DNA from: Verrucomicrobiota bacterium
GTDB taxonomy: Bacteria > Verrucomicrobiota > Verrucomicrobiia > Chthoniobacterales > UBA10450
NCBI GenBank assembly: GCA_003218375.1
Contig: QHNH01000013.1
Location: forward strand, 62,001 to 126,000
Direction: 5' to 3'
Length of the DNA: 64,000 nt
The notes beneath the pieces are model-generated. The model worked only from the letters and a program-made list of their open reading frames with translations. It ran no database searches and was not told the origin of the DNA. The position numbers were made by a program, and so were the translations under genes. This document shows, piece after piece, positions 37,194 to 46,034 of the stretch. The stretch's first letter is position 1. Each line of letters opens with the position of its first letter.

Positions 37194-38489
37194 TTGAAGG
37201 CTTTCGGCGCATCGGCCGGATTGTCGCTGCTCTTTCTTATCGTTTACGGCTGGTGCAACTGGTTCACGGCCCAGCGCGCGCACGTGCCGACCCTGTTCTT
37301 CGAATGGGAACGGCTCATTCCCTTCGTGCCCCTGATGATCGTCCCCTACATGTCGATCGACCTTTTCTTTGTCGCGGCGCCCTTCGTTTGCACCAGCGAT
37401 CGGGAACTCGCGACGTTCTCGAAGCGAATCGCCACCGCGATTTTGGTAGGAGGCGTTTGCTTTCTTTTGTTTCCGCTCCGGTTCGCTTTCGAACGCCCGC
37501 GCGCCGCCGGCTGGCTTGGCGCGTTCTTCGATTGGTTCCGGGGAATGGACCGGCCCTACAATTTGCTTCCGTCGCTCCATATCGCGCTGCGGACGATTCT
37601 TGCCGAACTTTATGCGCGGCACACGCGAGGATTTCTCCGCTACGCCTCGAACTTCTGGTTCGTCCTCATCGGTCTTTCCGCCGTGCTGACTTATCAGCAC
37701 CACATCATGGATGTCGTCGCCGGCTTCGCGCTCGGCGTCTACTGTCTTTATTTTTTTCCCGAATCGGCCACGCGGTTGCCGGTCATCCCAAACCGGCGCG
37801 TGGGCTCGTACTATCTAATCGGCGCCTTTGTTATCGCGTCGCTCGCTGTGTTGTTATGGCCATGGGGAGCATTCCTGATCTGGCCCATCGTGTCGTTAGG
37901 CATCGCGGCGGCCGCTTACTTCGGAGTGGGCCCCCGGGTCTTTCGAAAACGCGACGGTCGATTGCCCTGGCCCACGTGGTGGACGCTCGGCCCGGTTTTG
38001 TTAGGCCAGGAAATCTCCCGGCTCTATTATCGGCGGCAATGCTGCGCCTGGAATGAACTGACGCCGTGGGTTTGGATTGGAGGCGTCTTGAGCGAAAAAG
38101 AAGCGGCCGCAGCGATTCGACGAGGTGTGACCGCCGTCCTCGATCTCACCGCCGAATTTTCGGAACCGGCGCCATTTCGTTCCGTGAGTTACAAGAACAT
38201 TCCAATTCTGGACCTCACCGCCCCGACGCTTGGTCAGCTCGAGGAGTCGGTCGCGTTTATCGAGGAACAATCCAGGACTGGCATTGTTTACGTCCACTGC
38301 AAAATCGGATACTCACGCACGGCGGCCGCGGCCACCGCCTATTTGCTTTGCGCTCGAACGATGCGGACGGTTTCGGAAGCGATTGACCTTCTCCGGCGCG
38401 CTCGTCCAACGATTGTGATCCGGCCGGAGATTGCCGCGGTCTTAGACGAATACGCGGGATCCCTCGAATGCGGCGCCCTTCGATCGTAG
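37149..38489 (+). CDS. Fusion: PAP2 phosphatase + dual-specificity phosphatase, YnbD-like
   Basis: A 446-aa membrane protein. The N-terminal ~310 residues hold about eight or nine helices with a PAP2-type active site: PYNLLPSLHIALR (PSxH) and YQHHIMDVVAG (HxxxD). The C-terminal ~140 residues are a dual-specificity phosphatase with the P-loop VHCKIGYSRTA (HCx5R). This PAP2-DSP fusion is the YnbD type. It likely dephosphorylates lipid intermediates made by the operon. Starts at 37131, 37140 and 37149 are all possible within the palindrome; I use the last. Confidence 0.9.
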   Translation: MAHSNNIERRSARSTLKAFGASAGLSLLFLIVYGWCNWFTAQRAHVPTLFFEWERLIPFVPLMIVPYMSIDLFFVAAPFVCTSDRELATFSKRIATAILVGGVCFLLFPLRFAFERPRAAGWLGAFFDWFRGMDRPYNLLPSLHIALRTILAELYARHTRGFLRYASNFWFVLIGLSAVLTYQHHIMDVVAGFALGVYCLYFFPESATRLPVIPNRRVGSYYLIGAFVIASLAVLLWPWGAFLIWPIVSLGIAAAAYFGVGPRVFRKRDGRLPWPTWWTLGPVLLGQEISRLYYRRQCCAWNELTPWVWIGGVLSEKEAAAAIRRGVTAVLDLTAEFSEPAPFRSVSYKNIPILDLTAPTLGQLEESVAFIEEQSRTGIVYVHCKIGYSRTAAAATAYLLCARTMRTVSEAIDLLRRARPTIVIRPEIAAVLDEYAGSLECGALRS

Positions 38490-38538
38490 CGTTTCTCCTC
38501 GCCTCGCCCCGGTCGTCCCTCAATAATGATTGCCGCCT

Positions 38539-38979
38539 ATGAAATACAACGATTTGATCCAGCTCTACTTCGAACGCACGACGGCGCTACAGAATTATTG
38601 GACGCTTTACGTCGTCATCGTCGGCGGCTTGCTCGCCTTCTCGTCGCTGCGCAAACAGCCGGCCGCGCTCACGACTCTGATCGTCTCGATTCTCTTCGGC
38701 TTGTTCGCCTACGAAAATCTCGATGCCATCAAGGCCACGGCCACCCAACGCCACGCCACTCTCGCCGCGATCAAGCAGTCCGATGCCGGCTCCACCGCAC
38801 CTGAGATCAAACCCGTCCGCGATCTTATCGAGCCGACCCTCAATCCTGCGTCGATCAGCTCCACTCAAATGACGCATCTGATCAGCGACATTCTTACGAT
38901 CGCCGGGCTCTGGGTCATGGAGTTGCGCCGCCGGAAGAATGCCGTGATCGCGGCGGTGGCGGCCCAGCCTTTCCCCTGA
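38539..38979 (+). CDS. Small membrane protein of unknown function
   Basis: A 146-aa protein with two closely spaced N-terminal helices (about 19-37, YWTLYVVIVGGLLAFSSL; 47-62, LTTLIVSILFGLFAYEN). A short soluble loop follows, and a possible third helix near LISDILTIAGLWVME. No family is recognised; it resembles uncharacterised small inner-membrane proteins found near transporters. It lies 6 nt before corA and is probably cotranscribed with it. The start is ATG 38539. Confidence 0.65.
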   Translation: MKYNDLIQLYFERTTALQNYWTLYVVIVGGLLAFSSLRKQPAALTTLIVSILFGLFAYENLDAIKATATQRHATLAAIKQSDAGSTAPEIKPVRDLIEPTLNPASISSTQMTHLISDILTIAGLWVMELRRRKNAVIAAVAAQPFP

Positions 38980-38985
38980 CGAACC

Positions 38986-40071
38986 ATGTTCAAATTGCGC
39001 AACCCGATTCCCGGTGAATCTCCGGGAACGCTGCGGTTGAGGGAAGAAGTCGTCCGGCGCAAACCAGTCGTCACCTTGATCGAATACGATCGGGCGCATC
39101 TGGAGGAGCGCGTCATCGAGGACCGGGAGGAACTGGTTTCGCACCTCGATAATCAGCGCGTCACCTGGATCAACATCGATGGTCTCGGCGACATCGAAAT
39201 TCTTCGCGCCCTCGGGTCCCAGTTTAATCTCCATCCGCTCGCACTCGAAGACGTTCTCGATACCGCACAGCGCCCGAAGGTGGAGCAATACGATAACTAT
39301 CTCTTCATCGTCGCCCACATGCTCTACCTCGACCGGGGCAAAGCAATGTGCGGCGAACAGGTCAGCATGTTTCTCGGAAAACATTTCCTGATCACGCTCC
39401 AGGAAGAAGCTGAGTTCGATGTCTTCGAACCGGTTCGCGGCCGGATTCGGGCGGGCAACGGCACCATTCGCAAAATGGGGCCGGACTACCTCGCCTACGC
39501 GCTGCTCGATTCGATCGTCGATCATTATTACCCGGTGCTCGAGGACGTCGGCGCCAAGATCGACCTGATCGAAGACAACCTGGTGGAACTCCCGACCGCG
39601 AGCCCCGTCGGCGAGCTGCACGGACACAAGCGCGCCCTGACCCAGATCCGGCGCTACATCTGGCCGGTGCGCGACCTCGTTAACTTTCTGTTGCACGAAG
39701 AAGGCGGGCTCGTGACCAAAGGAACGAAGGTTTACCTGCGCGATTGCTACGATCATACGGTCCAGCTCATGGACTTGGTCGAGAGCTACCGCGACGTGCT
39801 TTCCGGGCTGATGGAATTATATCTCTCCGCGGTCGGCATCCGGACGAACGAGATCATGCGCGTGCTGACGGTCATCTCGTCGGTTTTCATTCCACTCACG
39901 TTCATCGCCGGGGTTTACGGCATGAATTTCCAGCGGGAAGTCGACGGAAAGAAAATTCCCTGGAACATGCCCGAGCTTTATCATCCCTATGGTTACGTGG
40001 CCTGTCTGCTATTCATGCTGGCGGTGGCTATTTTCCAGATCATCTATTTCAAGAAGCGCCGCTGGCTATAA
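38986..40071 (+). CDS. corA: CorA-type Mg/Co transporter
   Basis: A 361-aa pentameric divalent-cation channel. It has a large cytoplasmic N-terminal domain (PLALEDVLDTAQRPKVEQY and DNYLFIVAHML are conserved), a long stalk helix (ALTQIRRYIWPVRDLVNFLL) and two C-terminal helices joined by the selectivity loop YGMNF. It ends in the basic tail FKKRRWL. Family and fold are certain; the preferred ion (Mg, Co, Ni) is not decided by sequence. Confidence 0.95.
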   Translation: MFKLRNPIPGESPGTLRLREEVVRRKPVVTLIEYDRAHLEERVIEDREELVSHLDNQRVTWINIDGLGDIEILRALGSQFNLHPLALEDVLDTAQRPKVEQYDNYLFIVAHMLYLDRGKAMCGEQVSMFLGKHFLITLQEEAEFDVFEPVRGRIRAGNGTIRKMGPDYLAYALLDSIVDHYYPVLEDVGAKIDLIEDNLVELPTASPVGELHGHKRALTQIRRYIWPVRDLVNFLLHEEGGLVTKGTKVYLRDCYDHTVQLMDLVESYRDVLSGLMELYLSAVGIRTNEIMRVLTVISSVFIPLTFIAGVYGMNFQREVDGKKIPWNMPELYHPYGYVACLLFMLAVAIFQIIYFKKRRWL

Positions 40072-40101
40072 CGGTGGTTTGCAACCGCTGTTGACAGCGC
40101 A

Positions 40102-40190
40102 TTGAATCGCGCCTTCAGCGCTTGTTGATCCTCGGATCACCAACCTGGGGCGATGCCCCAGGCTTTTTGTGATCGTGCGCCTTTGGCGCT
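40102..40190 (+). repeat. Triple-hairpin intergenic element, copy 1
   Basis: An ordered set of three small palindromes: GAATCGCGCCTTCAGCGCTT, then CCTGGGGCGATGCCCCAGG, then GCGCCTTTGGCGC, with ~15-25 nt spacers. It is one of five copies in the window. With copies 2 and 3 it fills the 494-bp gene-free gap 40072-40565, in which I see no gene. Confidence 0.88.
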
Positions 40191-40269
40191 CAGCGAATCA
40201 AGCATACTGCGGCAGTGCATGATACCTTGCAATTCTTCTCGCATGGAAGACAACGGAAGGTGCCTGTTA

Positions 40270-40357
40270 AGCGCCAAAGGCGCGACATTTATATCAGCCT
40301 GGGGCAACGCCCCAGGGGGTTAGAAACACCAAAGCGCAAGCGCTGAAAGCGCGATTC
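40270..40357 (-). repeat. Triple-hairpin intergenic element, copy 2 (inverted)
   Basis: The same three modules in reverse order: GCGCCAAAGGCGC, CCTGGGGCAACGCCCCAGG, then AGCGCTGAAAGCGCGATTC. It is inverted relative to copy 1, making a head-to-head pair. Confidence 0.88.
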
Positions 40358-40403
40358 ATTTCCCGCGACCAAGCCGGTGATGTTTACCGCGAACCGCTGC
40401 CTT

Positions 40404-40489
40404 GAATCGCGCTTTCAGCGCTTGGTCATCATCCGGCCAGAATCCCGGGGCGATGCCCCAGGCTATTATGAGGCCGCGCCTTTGGCGCT
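40404..40489 (+). repeat. Triple-hairpin intergenic element, copy 3
   Basis: GAATCGCGCTTTCAGCGCTT, CCCGGGGCGATGCCCCAGG-type hairpin and GCGCCTTTGGCGC in the order of copy 1. It lies upstream of the secreted repeat-protein gene. Confidence 0.88.
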
Positions 40490-40565
40490 TTTTCGATGCC
40501 CGAGTCCAATGTGATTGTGCGGGTCCGCCGCTCCTTGAGGCTTAATTACTGCTGCCTTTCTCTCG

Positions 40566-42671
40566 ATGATCATGTGCCGCAGTCTGCTGCTTTTCCTGGC
40601 CCTGGTCAGCCTTGTCTATGGCGAGCGGATCAACCACGAGGGCCGTATCCTCGGCCCCGCGCCAGTCGTGACCACGCCGACTTTGTTCAACACGCCTGCC
40701 GCTGACACCATCGTTTCCGCGATGCAGATCATGCCGCGCGATAATTCCTGGAACGAAGACATCTCGCGGCGCCCGGTCTTGCCGAACTCGGATGTGATGA
40801 TCGCCCAAATCAAATCTGACCTGGGCACTCGCCAGACGCTCCAGCCCTTTTACGAAATGAATTACGCCCTCGTGCCGGACAATCAGCCGCGCGTCCCAAT
40901 CCCGTTCCTGGATTATCCCGATGAGTCGGACCTCGACGGCGGCGCCTATCCGAGCGGCAGTTATCCAATTCCCGCCAACCAGCCGATCGAGACCTGGCCG
41001 CGAGGAACCGGCAACTTGACTCTGCAACAATGGCAGATGGACGCGAACAACAATGGCGGCGATCGCCATGGAATCATGGTTGCGCCCGGGGCCGGCTCGG
41101 TTTGGGAAACCTGGCAGATGAAATTGACCCAGGCCGGTTGGCAGGCCTCGAACGGCGCGAAGTTCAATCTCAATTCGAATGCGCTCCGCCCCGCCGGCTG
41201 GACCTCCGGTGATGCCGCCGGGTTATCGATGTTCGTCGCGACTGTGCGCTACGATGAGTGTGAGCGCGGCATGGTCGAACACGCCTTGCGCTTGGTGGTG
41301 AAGCGGACGCGGAAGGAATACATCTACCCTGCTACGCATTACGCCTCCTCGATTCCGGCGACCTCCACAAATTATCCGGCCATGGGGCAGCGACTGCGGC
41401 TAAAAACGGGCTTCGCGATTCCCGGCAGTTGGACCGTCGAAGAAAAAGCGGTCCTGCTCGCCCTGAAAAAGTATGGCGCGATCGTGGCCGACAATGGGAA
41501 TTTCTTTTCGGTCTCGGTGTGTCCGGACGATCGGTTTAGTTCGAGCGCATTCAGTCATCTCGCTACGATCGATATCAGCAATTTCGAAGTCATCCAGACG
41601 ACCGGGCCGGCGGAAGGTCCACGCTCACCGGGCGCGCCCAGCGTCGATGCGGGTCCGGATCAATTCCTGGAATGGCCGGCGAACATTTCCCTGAGCGGTT
41701 CGGTCAACGATCCCTCGGGACACGCGTCTTTTCTTTGGAAAGTTTATTCCGGGCCGGCCGGCGTTTCCTTCGCGAACGCGAACCAGGCGGCGACGACCGC
41801 GACGATCAATGCGCCCGGGACTTACACCTTCCTGCTGAGCGCGGATGACGGCACGCATGCTGTCGCTTATGACGCGACCGCGGTGCGCGTCACCGGTCGC
41901 AACGCTCTCGCGAATCTTTCGACGCGCGTCCCAGTGGGCACGGCCAGCAATGTCGCCATCGCCGGTTTTATCGTTACCGGAAACACGGCCAAACAAGTCG
42001 TCGTGCGTGGACTCGGGCCCTCACTTGCGAGCGTTGGTGTGCAAGGCGCCCTGAGCGATCCGGTCCTGGAACTCCACGATGCGAGCGGAAGTCTTCTCGC
42101 GAGCAACAACGACTGGCAGCAGAGCCAGGCCCAGGCTTTACGTGACGCGAACCTCGCGCCGCCTGACAATCTTGAATCCGCGATTCTTGCCACGCTCGCG
42201 CCCGGTGCCTACACCGCGATCTTGCGCGGTAACGGCAACGCCACCGGCATCGGCCTCGTGGAAGTTTACGATTTGCAGGCCAGCGCTTCATCGAAGCTCG
42301 GGAATCTCAGCACCCGCGGACTCGTCGGCAGCGCGCAGAATGTGATGATCGGTGGAACGATCGTGACCGGCCCCGACACGGCGCGCGTGGTTTTTCGCGC
42401 CCTCGGGCCATCGTTGGCCGCGGTCGGAATTCAAAATCCACTCGGCGATCCGCAGCTCGATTTGTTCGATGCGAATGGCGGGAAGATTTCGTCGAATAAT
42501 AATTGGAAAGATTCACAGCAGGCCGCGATCGCGAGCGCTGGTCTTGCGCCGGCGAACGACCTGGAATCCGCGATCCTCGCCGATCTCGTGCCCGGCAATT
42601 ACACAGCCGTCGTCAGCGGCGTGAATGGCGCGAACGGCGTGGCCCTCGTGGAGGCATATCATTTGCAATAG
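40566..42671 (+). CDS. Secreted protein with PKD-like domain and paired LSTR repeats
   Basis: A 701-aa exported protein (signal MCRSLLLFLALVSLVYG). The N-terminal ~330 residues form an unrecognised domain (NSWNEDISRRPVLPNSD, YPATHYAS), possibly enzymatic. A PKD/Ig-like domain follows at about 350-435 (VDAGPDQFLEWPANISLSGS). Two ~120-residue C-terminal repeats begin NLSTRVPVG and NLSTRGLVG. Each repeat contains LGPSLA, DPxLxLxDAxG, NNxWxxSQ, LAPxxxLESAIL and YTAxxxGxN. The same repeat pair ends the protein at 48399-50447. It is probably a cell-surface or secreted hydrolase-like protein; the function is not assignable. Confidence 0.75.
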   Translation: MIMCRSLLLFLALVSLVYGERINHEGRILGPAPVVTTPTLFNTPAADTIVSAMQIMPRDNSWNEDISRRPVLPNSDVMIAQIKSDLGTRQTLQPFYEMNYALVPDNQPRVPIPFLDYPDESDLDGGAYPSGSYPIPANQPIETWPRGTGNLTLQQWQMDANNNGGDRHGIMVAPGAGSVWETWQMKLTQAGWQASNGAKFNLNSNALRPAGWTSGDAAGLSMFVATVRYDECERGMVEHALRLVVKRTRKEYIYPATHYASSIPATSTNYPAMGQRLRLKTGFAIPGSWTVEEKAVLLALKKYGAIVADNGNFFSVSVCPDDRFSSSAFSHLATIDISNFEVIQTTGPAEGPRSPGAPSVDAGPDQFLEWPANISLSGSVNDPSGHASFLWKVYSGPAGVSFANANQAATTATINAPGTYTFLLSADDGTHAVAYDATAVRVTGRNALANLSTRVPVGTASNVAIAGFIVTGNTAKQVVVRGLGPSLASVGVQGALSDPVLELHDASGSLLASNNDWQQSQAQALRDANLAPPDNLESAILATLAPGAYTAILRGNGNATGIGLVEVYDLQASASSKLGNLSTRGLVGSAQNVMIGGTIVTGPDTARVVFRALGPSLAAVGIQNPLGDPQLDLFDANGGKISSNNNWKDSQQAAIASAGLAPANDLESAILADLVPGNYTAVVSGVNGANGVALVEAYHLQ

Positions 42672-42706
42672 CGTCCGCGCCTCGGTCGCGCGATGGTGCG
42701 CGCGAG

Positions 42707-43651
42707 ATGCAGACGGTGAGGGGACTTCATCACGTGACGGCTATTGCCGGGTCCGCACAGGAGAACCTGGATTTTTATGCGGGCGTTCTCGGGATGCGCC
42801 TCGTGAAAAAAAGTGTGAATCAGGATGATCCCGGGACCTACCATCTTTTCTATGCGGATGCGGAAGGTCACCCGGGCACGGACCTGACTTTTTTCCCCTG
42901 GGCGCAAATGGCGCCGAGCCGCGAAGGTTACGGATTGAGCAGCGAGGTTTCGTTGGCGGTTCCACCCGGCAGCCTGGATTTCTGGGGCGAACGGTTGCAA
43001 CGACATGGCGTCAACGTCAGTCCGCTCGAGTCGCGTTTCGGCCAGCCGGCTCTGCCGCTCCGCGATCCCCACGGATTGCATGTTGCCCTGGTTGAAAGCC
43101 AGGACTCGTTAGGCCGACCGTTCACTTCCTGGGACCAAAGTCCAATCCCGAAGCAACACCAGATCCGCGGCCTGGAAAGCGCGCGCCTGGTTGAGCGCGA
43201 TCTCGTCCGAACCAGTTCGTTTCTGACCGAGGCGATGGGATTCGCGCACGTCGGAGCTGAGAATGGCTGGAATCGTTACGGCGTCGCCGGCGGAAAATCC
43301 GGCGCGTATGTTGACGTTTACGAATCGCCAACATCGGGTCGCGGCGCGTGGGGAACGGGCAGCATTCATCATCTCGCCTGGCGTGTGGACGACGAGGCAC
43401 ATCAGCTCGAAGTCCGTCAGCGCGTGCTCGAAGGCGGCTCGCGTCCCACGCCCGTGATCGATCGTTTCTGGTTCGAGTCTGTTTATTTTCCGGAACCCGG
43501 TGGCGTTCTTTTCGAGCTCGCGACAGAAGGGCCGGGTTTCGCCGTCGACGAAGATCCCGCGCACCTCGGCGAAACGCTGGTTCTTCCGCCGTGGCTTGAG
43601 CCAGAGCGCGCCAGCATCGAAGCAGTGCTGCCGCGACTCGTGATGCCGTAA
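42707..43651 (+). CDS. Ring-cleaving dioxygenase / glyoxalase superfamily (VOC)
   Basis: A 314-aa tandem-VOC protein of the hydroquinone/catechol dioxygenase type (MhqO/LinE-like). Metal ligands visible are His in GLHHVTA (residues 6-8), His in SIHHLAWRV and Glu in PGGVLFELATEGPG. Other family blocks are VKKSVNQDDPGTYHLFY and ESVYFPEPGG. It would open aromatic rings such as hydroquinones with Fe(II) and O2. I start at ATG 42707 because upstream codons belong to the preceding gene. TCGTTAGG occurs at 43106. Confidence 0.92.
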   Translation: MQTVRGLHHVTAIAGSAQENLDFYAGVLGMRLVKKSVNQDDPGTYHLFYADAEGHPGTDLTFFPWAQMAPSREGYGLSSEVSLAVPPGSLDFWGERLQRHGVNVSPLESRFGQPALPLRDPHGLHVALVESQDSLGRPFTSWDQSPIPKQHQIRGLESARLVERDLVRTSSFLTEAMGFAHVGAENGWNRYGVAGGKSGAYVDVYESPTSGRGAWGTGSIHHLAWRVDDEAHQLEVRQRVLEGGSRPTPVIDRFWFESVYFPEPGGVLFELATEGPGFAVDEDPAHLGETLVLPPWLEPERASIEAVLPRLVMP

Positions 43652-43740
43652 TTGGAGGGACGGGCGCTGCCCATCCCATTATCTGCAGCAGGACGACATC
43701 CCTTCGACGCGCTCAGGGCAGGCTGAGGTCGTCCCTCCAA
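43652..43740. repeat. GGAGGGACG-family palindrome with inserted segment
   Basis: Outer arms TTGGAGGGACG (43652-43662) and CGTCCCTCCAA (43730-43740), with an inner segment CTTCGACGCGCTCAGGGCAGGC. It directly follows the dioxygenase stop codon. It belongs to the family with members at 697, 9728 and 11074. Confidence 0.8.
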
Positions 43741-43826
43741 AAATCTTTGCGCAAGGGTCTGACGCCAAGCCCGTCTATCTCGCTGCGTGCTTGTCACGCG
43801 AGAACCCGTTCGCTATTCATTTCGCC

Positions 43827-45632
43827 ATGTCGCCACGTCCGACCATTTTCATTTCCGCCGTCAGCAAAGAACTGCGTAGCGCGCGCCAGCTCGTCGCGAA
43901 TACCCTCACCTTCCTCGGTTACGAGCCGGTCTGGCAGGACATTTTCGGGACCGAAACGGGCGATCTCCGCCAGATGTTGCGCACCCAGATCGATCAATGC
44001 AAAGGCGTCGTCCAGCTCGTCGGCCAATGTTATGGCGCGGAGCCGCCAGTTCCGGATGAAGAGTTTGGTCGGGTCAGTTACACGCAATACGAAGCGCTCT
44101 ACGCTCGCAAGAAGGGGATAAAGGTCTGGTACCTTTTCATGGACAAGAGCTTTCCGATCGATCCCCACGAACCGGAACCGGAAGAGATCCAGCATCTCCA
44201 AGCTTCCTATCGAAACATCCTGAAAGTCGATACCCACCTCTTTCATCCACTAGCCACTCGAGAAGCGTTGGAGGCGGGCGTTCTCAAGCTTCGCGATGAT
44301 CTCACCCAGCTGCGTCGCGGTGCGAAACGATGGGCATGGGGGGTAGCAGCGCTGCTCGTCTTCATTGCGATTTTGGCCATATGGCTCGTGGGCGGCCAGG
44401 GCAGAATGGCAACCAAGTTAGATAGGGGACAGGAAACACTCGAGAAGATCGCGCAACGCTTCGACTCGCTTTCTTCCAACGGCGGACTGATTCAGAACGC
44501 GAAAACGCCGGAAGAGCATTATCACAATGCGCGGATCCACGAGCTCGGCGGCAATTTCGCCGCAGCCCGCAAGGAATATTCCGAATACCTGGTCTCCAAT
44601 CTTGAAGCGCTCGACCCATGGCTGAGTTATACCGCCATGCTCAAATCGGCCGAGGGCAAAGCCGGCGCGGTCGAGGCAATGCATTACTTCGCCGACAAAC
44701 TCAAACCGCCCACGATCTCCTACCAGACCGCGCTCGCACTCCTCGATGACGGCGAGAAGCGCGTCGAGAAACTGAAAGCTCTCGCCGCCGCCAACCCCGA
44801 TTTCGGTCCGTTGCCGTGGCTCATCAGCCAGGAATTTTCCGAAGCGCGAAAGGGCGATCAAACGCTCGCCGACCAGCGCGCCGAAAAAGAATGGCTGGAG
44901 AAATTCCGCGCTGCCAATGCCGCGGGGAAATTCGAGAAGTTTTTCCTCGATAAAAAAGAGGCGCAGAAATGGATTGAGACTGCCCAGGTTCGCTGGGCCA
45001 AACTGACCAGCACGCCGGATCGCGTTCTGGAGAATCCCGTCACCGTTACCGCGCAGCAGAGCAATTCCGGATGGGCCGCCATTTTTTCGCTGACCGACTT
45101 CAAAGCCAAAGAGCTTTTCTACCGGCTCGATGGCAAAGGTGAATTCATCTCGACCGGTCATCTCCCTTACCAAAGTCCGCAGACCGGCCTGCCGATGATC
45201 AACACCTTCGTGCCGATGCCGAACCTGCCGCCCGGCGAGCATACGGTCGAGGTGAAATACACCGACAAGAACGGCGCGACCAACGGCCCTTACACGCTCA
45301 AGTTCTCCACCGGCGACCAGCAATTCGCGCAGGCCAAGATGTCGCTCAATATGGTGTCTGGTTCGTGGCTAAGCTTCCGCGATTACAACGGCAAAGTGCT
45401 GCTCTATTTCACTACCCTGATGTCGTATCGCCCGGCGATCAAAGAAGTGCATTACTCGCTCAACAGCGAAGCGCTCGACCAATCCTTCAAGTTCAAGGCA
45501 ACCGACAAAATGCTCGAAGTCGGCGACGACCTCTACCTGACCGTGCCCGGCAACACCCAGTACGCCAGCGTCCAGCTCACCTACAAAGACGGCACCAAAT
45601 CCCCCGTGCAAAAAGTGATGCGGACGCAGTAG
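43827..45632 (+). CDS. DUF4062 (TIR/SEFIR-like) domain fused to membrane helix and exported region
   Basis: A 601-aa protein. Residues 5-~150 are a DUF4062 domain (TIFISAVSKELRSARQLV, GDLRQMLRTQIDQCKGVVQL, VSYTQYEALYA), related to the TIR/SEFIR flavodoxin-like signalling fold. A single helix follows at about 169-188 (WAWGVAALLVFIAILAIWLV). The remaining ~400 residues have a TPR-like part (HNARIHELGGNFAAARKEYS) and beta-rich domains near the C terminus. This looks like a sensor or effector with a cytoplasmic TIR-like head. Function unknown; defence or signalling is inference. The start is ATG 43827. Confidence 0.78.
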   Translation: MSPRPTIFISAVSKELRSARQLVANTLTFLGYEPVWQDIFGTETGDLRQMLRTQIDQCKGVVQLVGQCYGAEPPVPDEEFGRVSYTQYEALYARKKGIKVWYLFMDKSFPIDPHEPEPEEIQHLQASYRNILKVDTHLFHPLATREALEAGVLKLRDDLTQLRRGAKRWAWGVAALLVFIAILAIWLVGGQGRMATKLDRGQETLEKIAQRFDSLSSNGGLIQNAKTPEEHYHNARIHELGGNFAAARKEYSEYLVSNLEALDPWLSYTAMLKSAEGKAGAVEAMHYFADKLKPPTISYQTALALLDDGEKRVEKLKALAAANPDFGPLPWLISQEFSEARKGDQTLADQRAEKEWLEKFRAANAAGKFEKFFLDKKEAQKWIETAQVRWAKLTSTPDRVLENPVTVTAQQSNSGWAAIFSLTDFKAKELFYRLDGKGEFISTGHLPYQSPQTGLPMINTFVPMPNLPPGEHTVEVKYTDKNGATNGPYTLKFSTGDQQFAQAKMSLNMVSGSWLSFRDYNGKVLLYFTTLMSYRPAIKEVHYSLNSEALDQSFKFKATDKMLEVGDDLYLTVPGNTQYASVQLTYKDGTKSPVQKVMRTQ

Positions 45633-45633
45633 C

Positions 45634-45697
45634 AAGGAGGGGCGGTTTCCAAACCGCCCGCCAAAAAAACGGCGGTTTGTAAACCGCCGCTCCTTGG
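45634..45697. repeat. Paired GGCGGTTT palindromes
   Basis: AAGGAGGGGCGGTTTCCAAA plus CCGCCCG (45634-45660) and CGGCGGTTTGTAAACCGCCG plus CTCCTTGG (45670-45697) each self-pair and also pair with each other (AAGGAG/CTCCTT). It begins 1 nt after the TAG stop of the DUF4062 gene. Confidence 0.85.
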
Positions 45698-45748
45698 AGC
45701 TGACGATGTGACGTATCCCGGTTAGCTGTGGCGTTGCATGATCGAGCG

Positions 45749-45955
45749 ATGTCCGGTAAGATTTCTCCCGTGGACTCCATCGCTGAAAAGCTCGACACGA
45801 AATTGAACACATGGAAGCCCGAGATCTCGCGCGAGGTGCGGGCGGTGATCGCTGATGTAATCGATGCAGCCGACAATGACGCCCTCGATTTGTTTCGCTC
45901 TCGCGCGGTCGAGCAGGACGTGCTAGACCAACTGGATGAACCCTCGTCAAGGTGA
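45749..45955 (+). CDS. Small hypothetical protein (68 aa)
   Basis: A charged, helical 68-aa protein: MSGKISPVDSIAEKLDTKLN, then a middle with WKPEISREVRAVIADVIDAA and end ALDLFRSRAVEQDVLDQLDE. The regular heptad-like spacing of hydrophobics and a composition consistent with coding favour a real gene, but no family was recognised. It lies between a palindrome and the cassette-like region. An upstream in-frame ATG at 45728 would add seven residues. Confidence 0.5.
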   Translation: MSGKISPVDSIAEKLDTKLNTWKPEISREVRAVIADVIDAADNDALDLFRSRAVEQDVLDQLDEPSSR

Positions 45956-46008
45956 AGCCTGGCTGGCCGACCCTTGGTCTGCCCGCGAAGACATCCGGGA
46001 AGGTCTTA

Positions 46009-46029
46009 GCTGCATCGAATGGCTTAGGC
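46009..46029 (-). repeat. Cassette-end-like repeat after the PIN gene
   Basis: The plus-strand sequence GCTGCATCGAATGGCTTAGGC lies 5 nt beyond the stop codon of the PIN gene. It matches GCTGCATGGTTGCTTAGGC at 47250-47268, which sits 10 nt beyond the stop of the TIR gene. In gene orientation both begin GCCTAAGC, close to the RYYYAAC core of integron attC sites. No convincing partner GTTRRRY core is seen further downstream, so this copy may be degenerate. Confidence 0.45.
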
Positions 46030-46034
46030 TACGT

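Noticed and set aside
40072-40565. Riboswitch or attenuator upstream of the secreted protein gene
   Set aside because: The hairpins are copies of a dispersed element also found at 54 kb, in both orientations. No conserved aptamer core is recognised.
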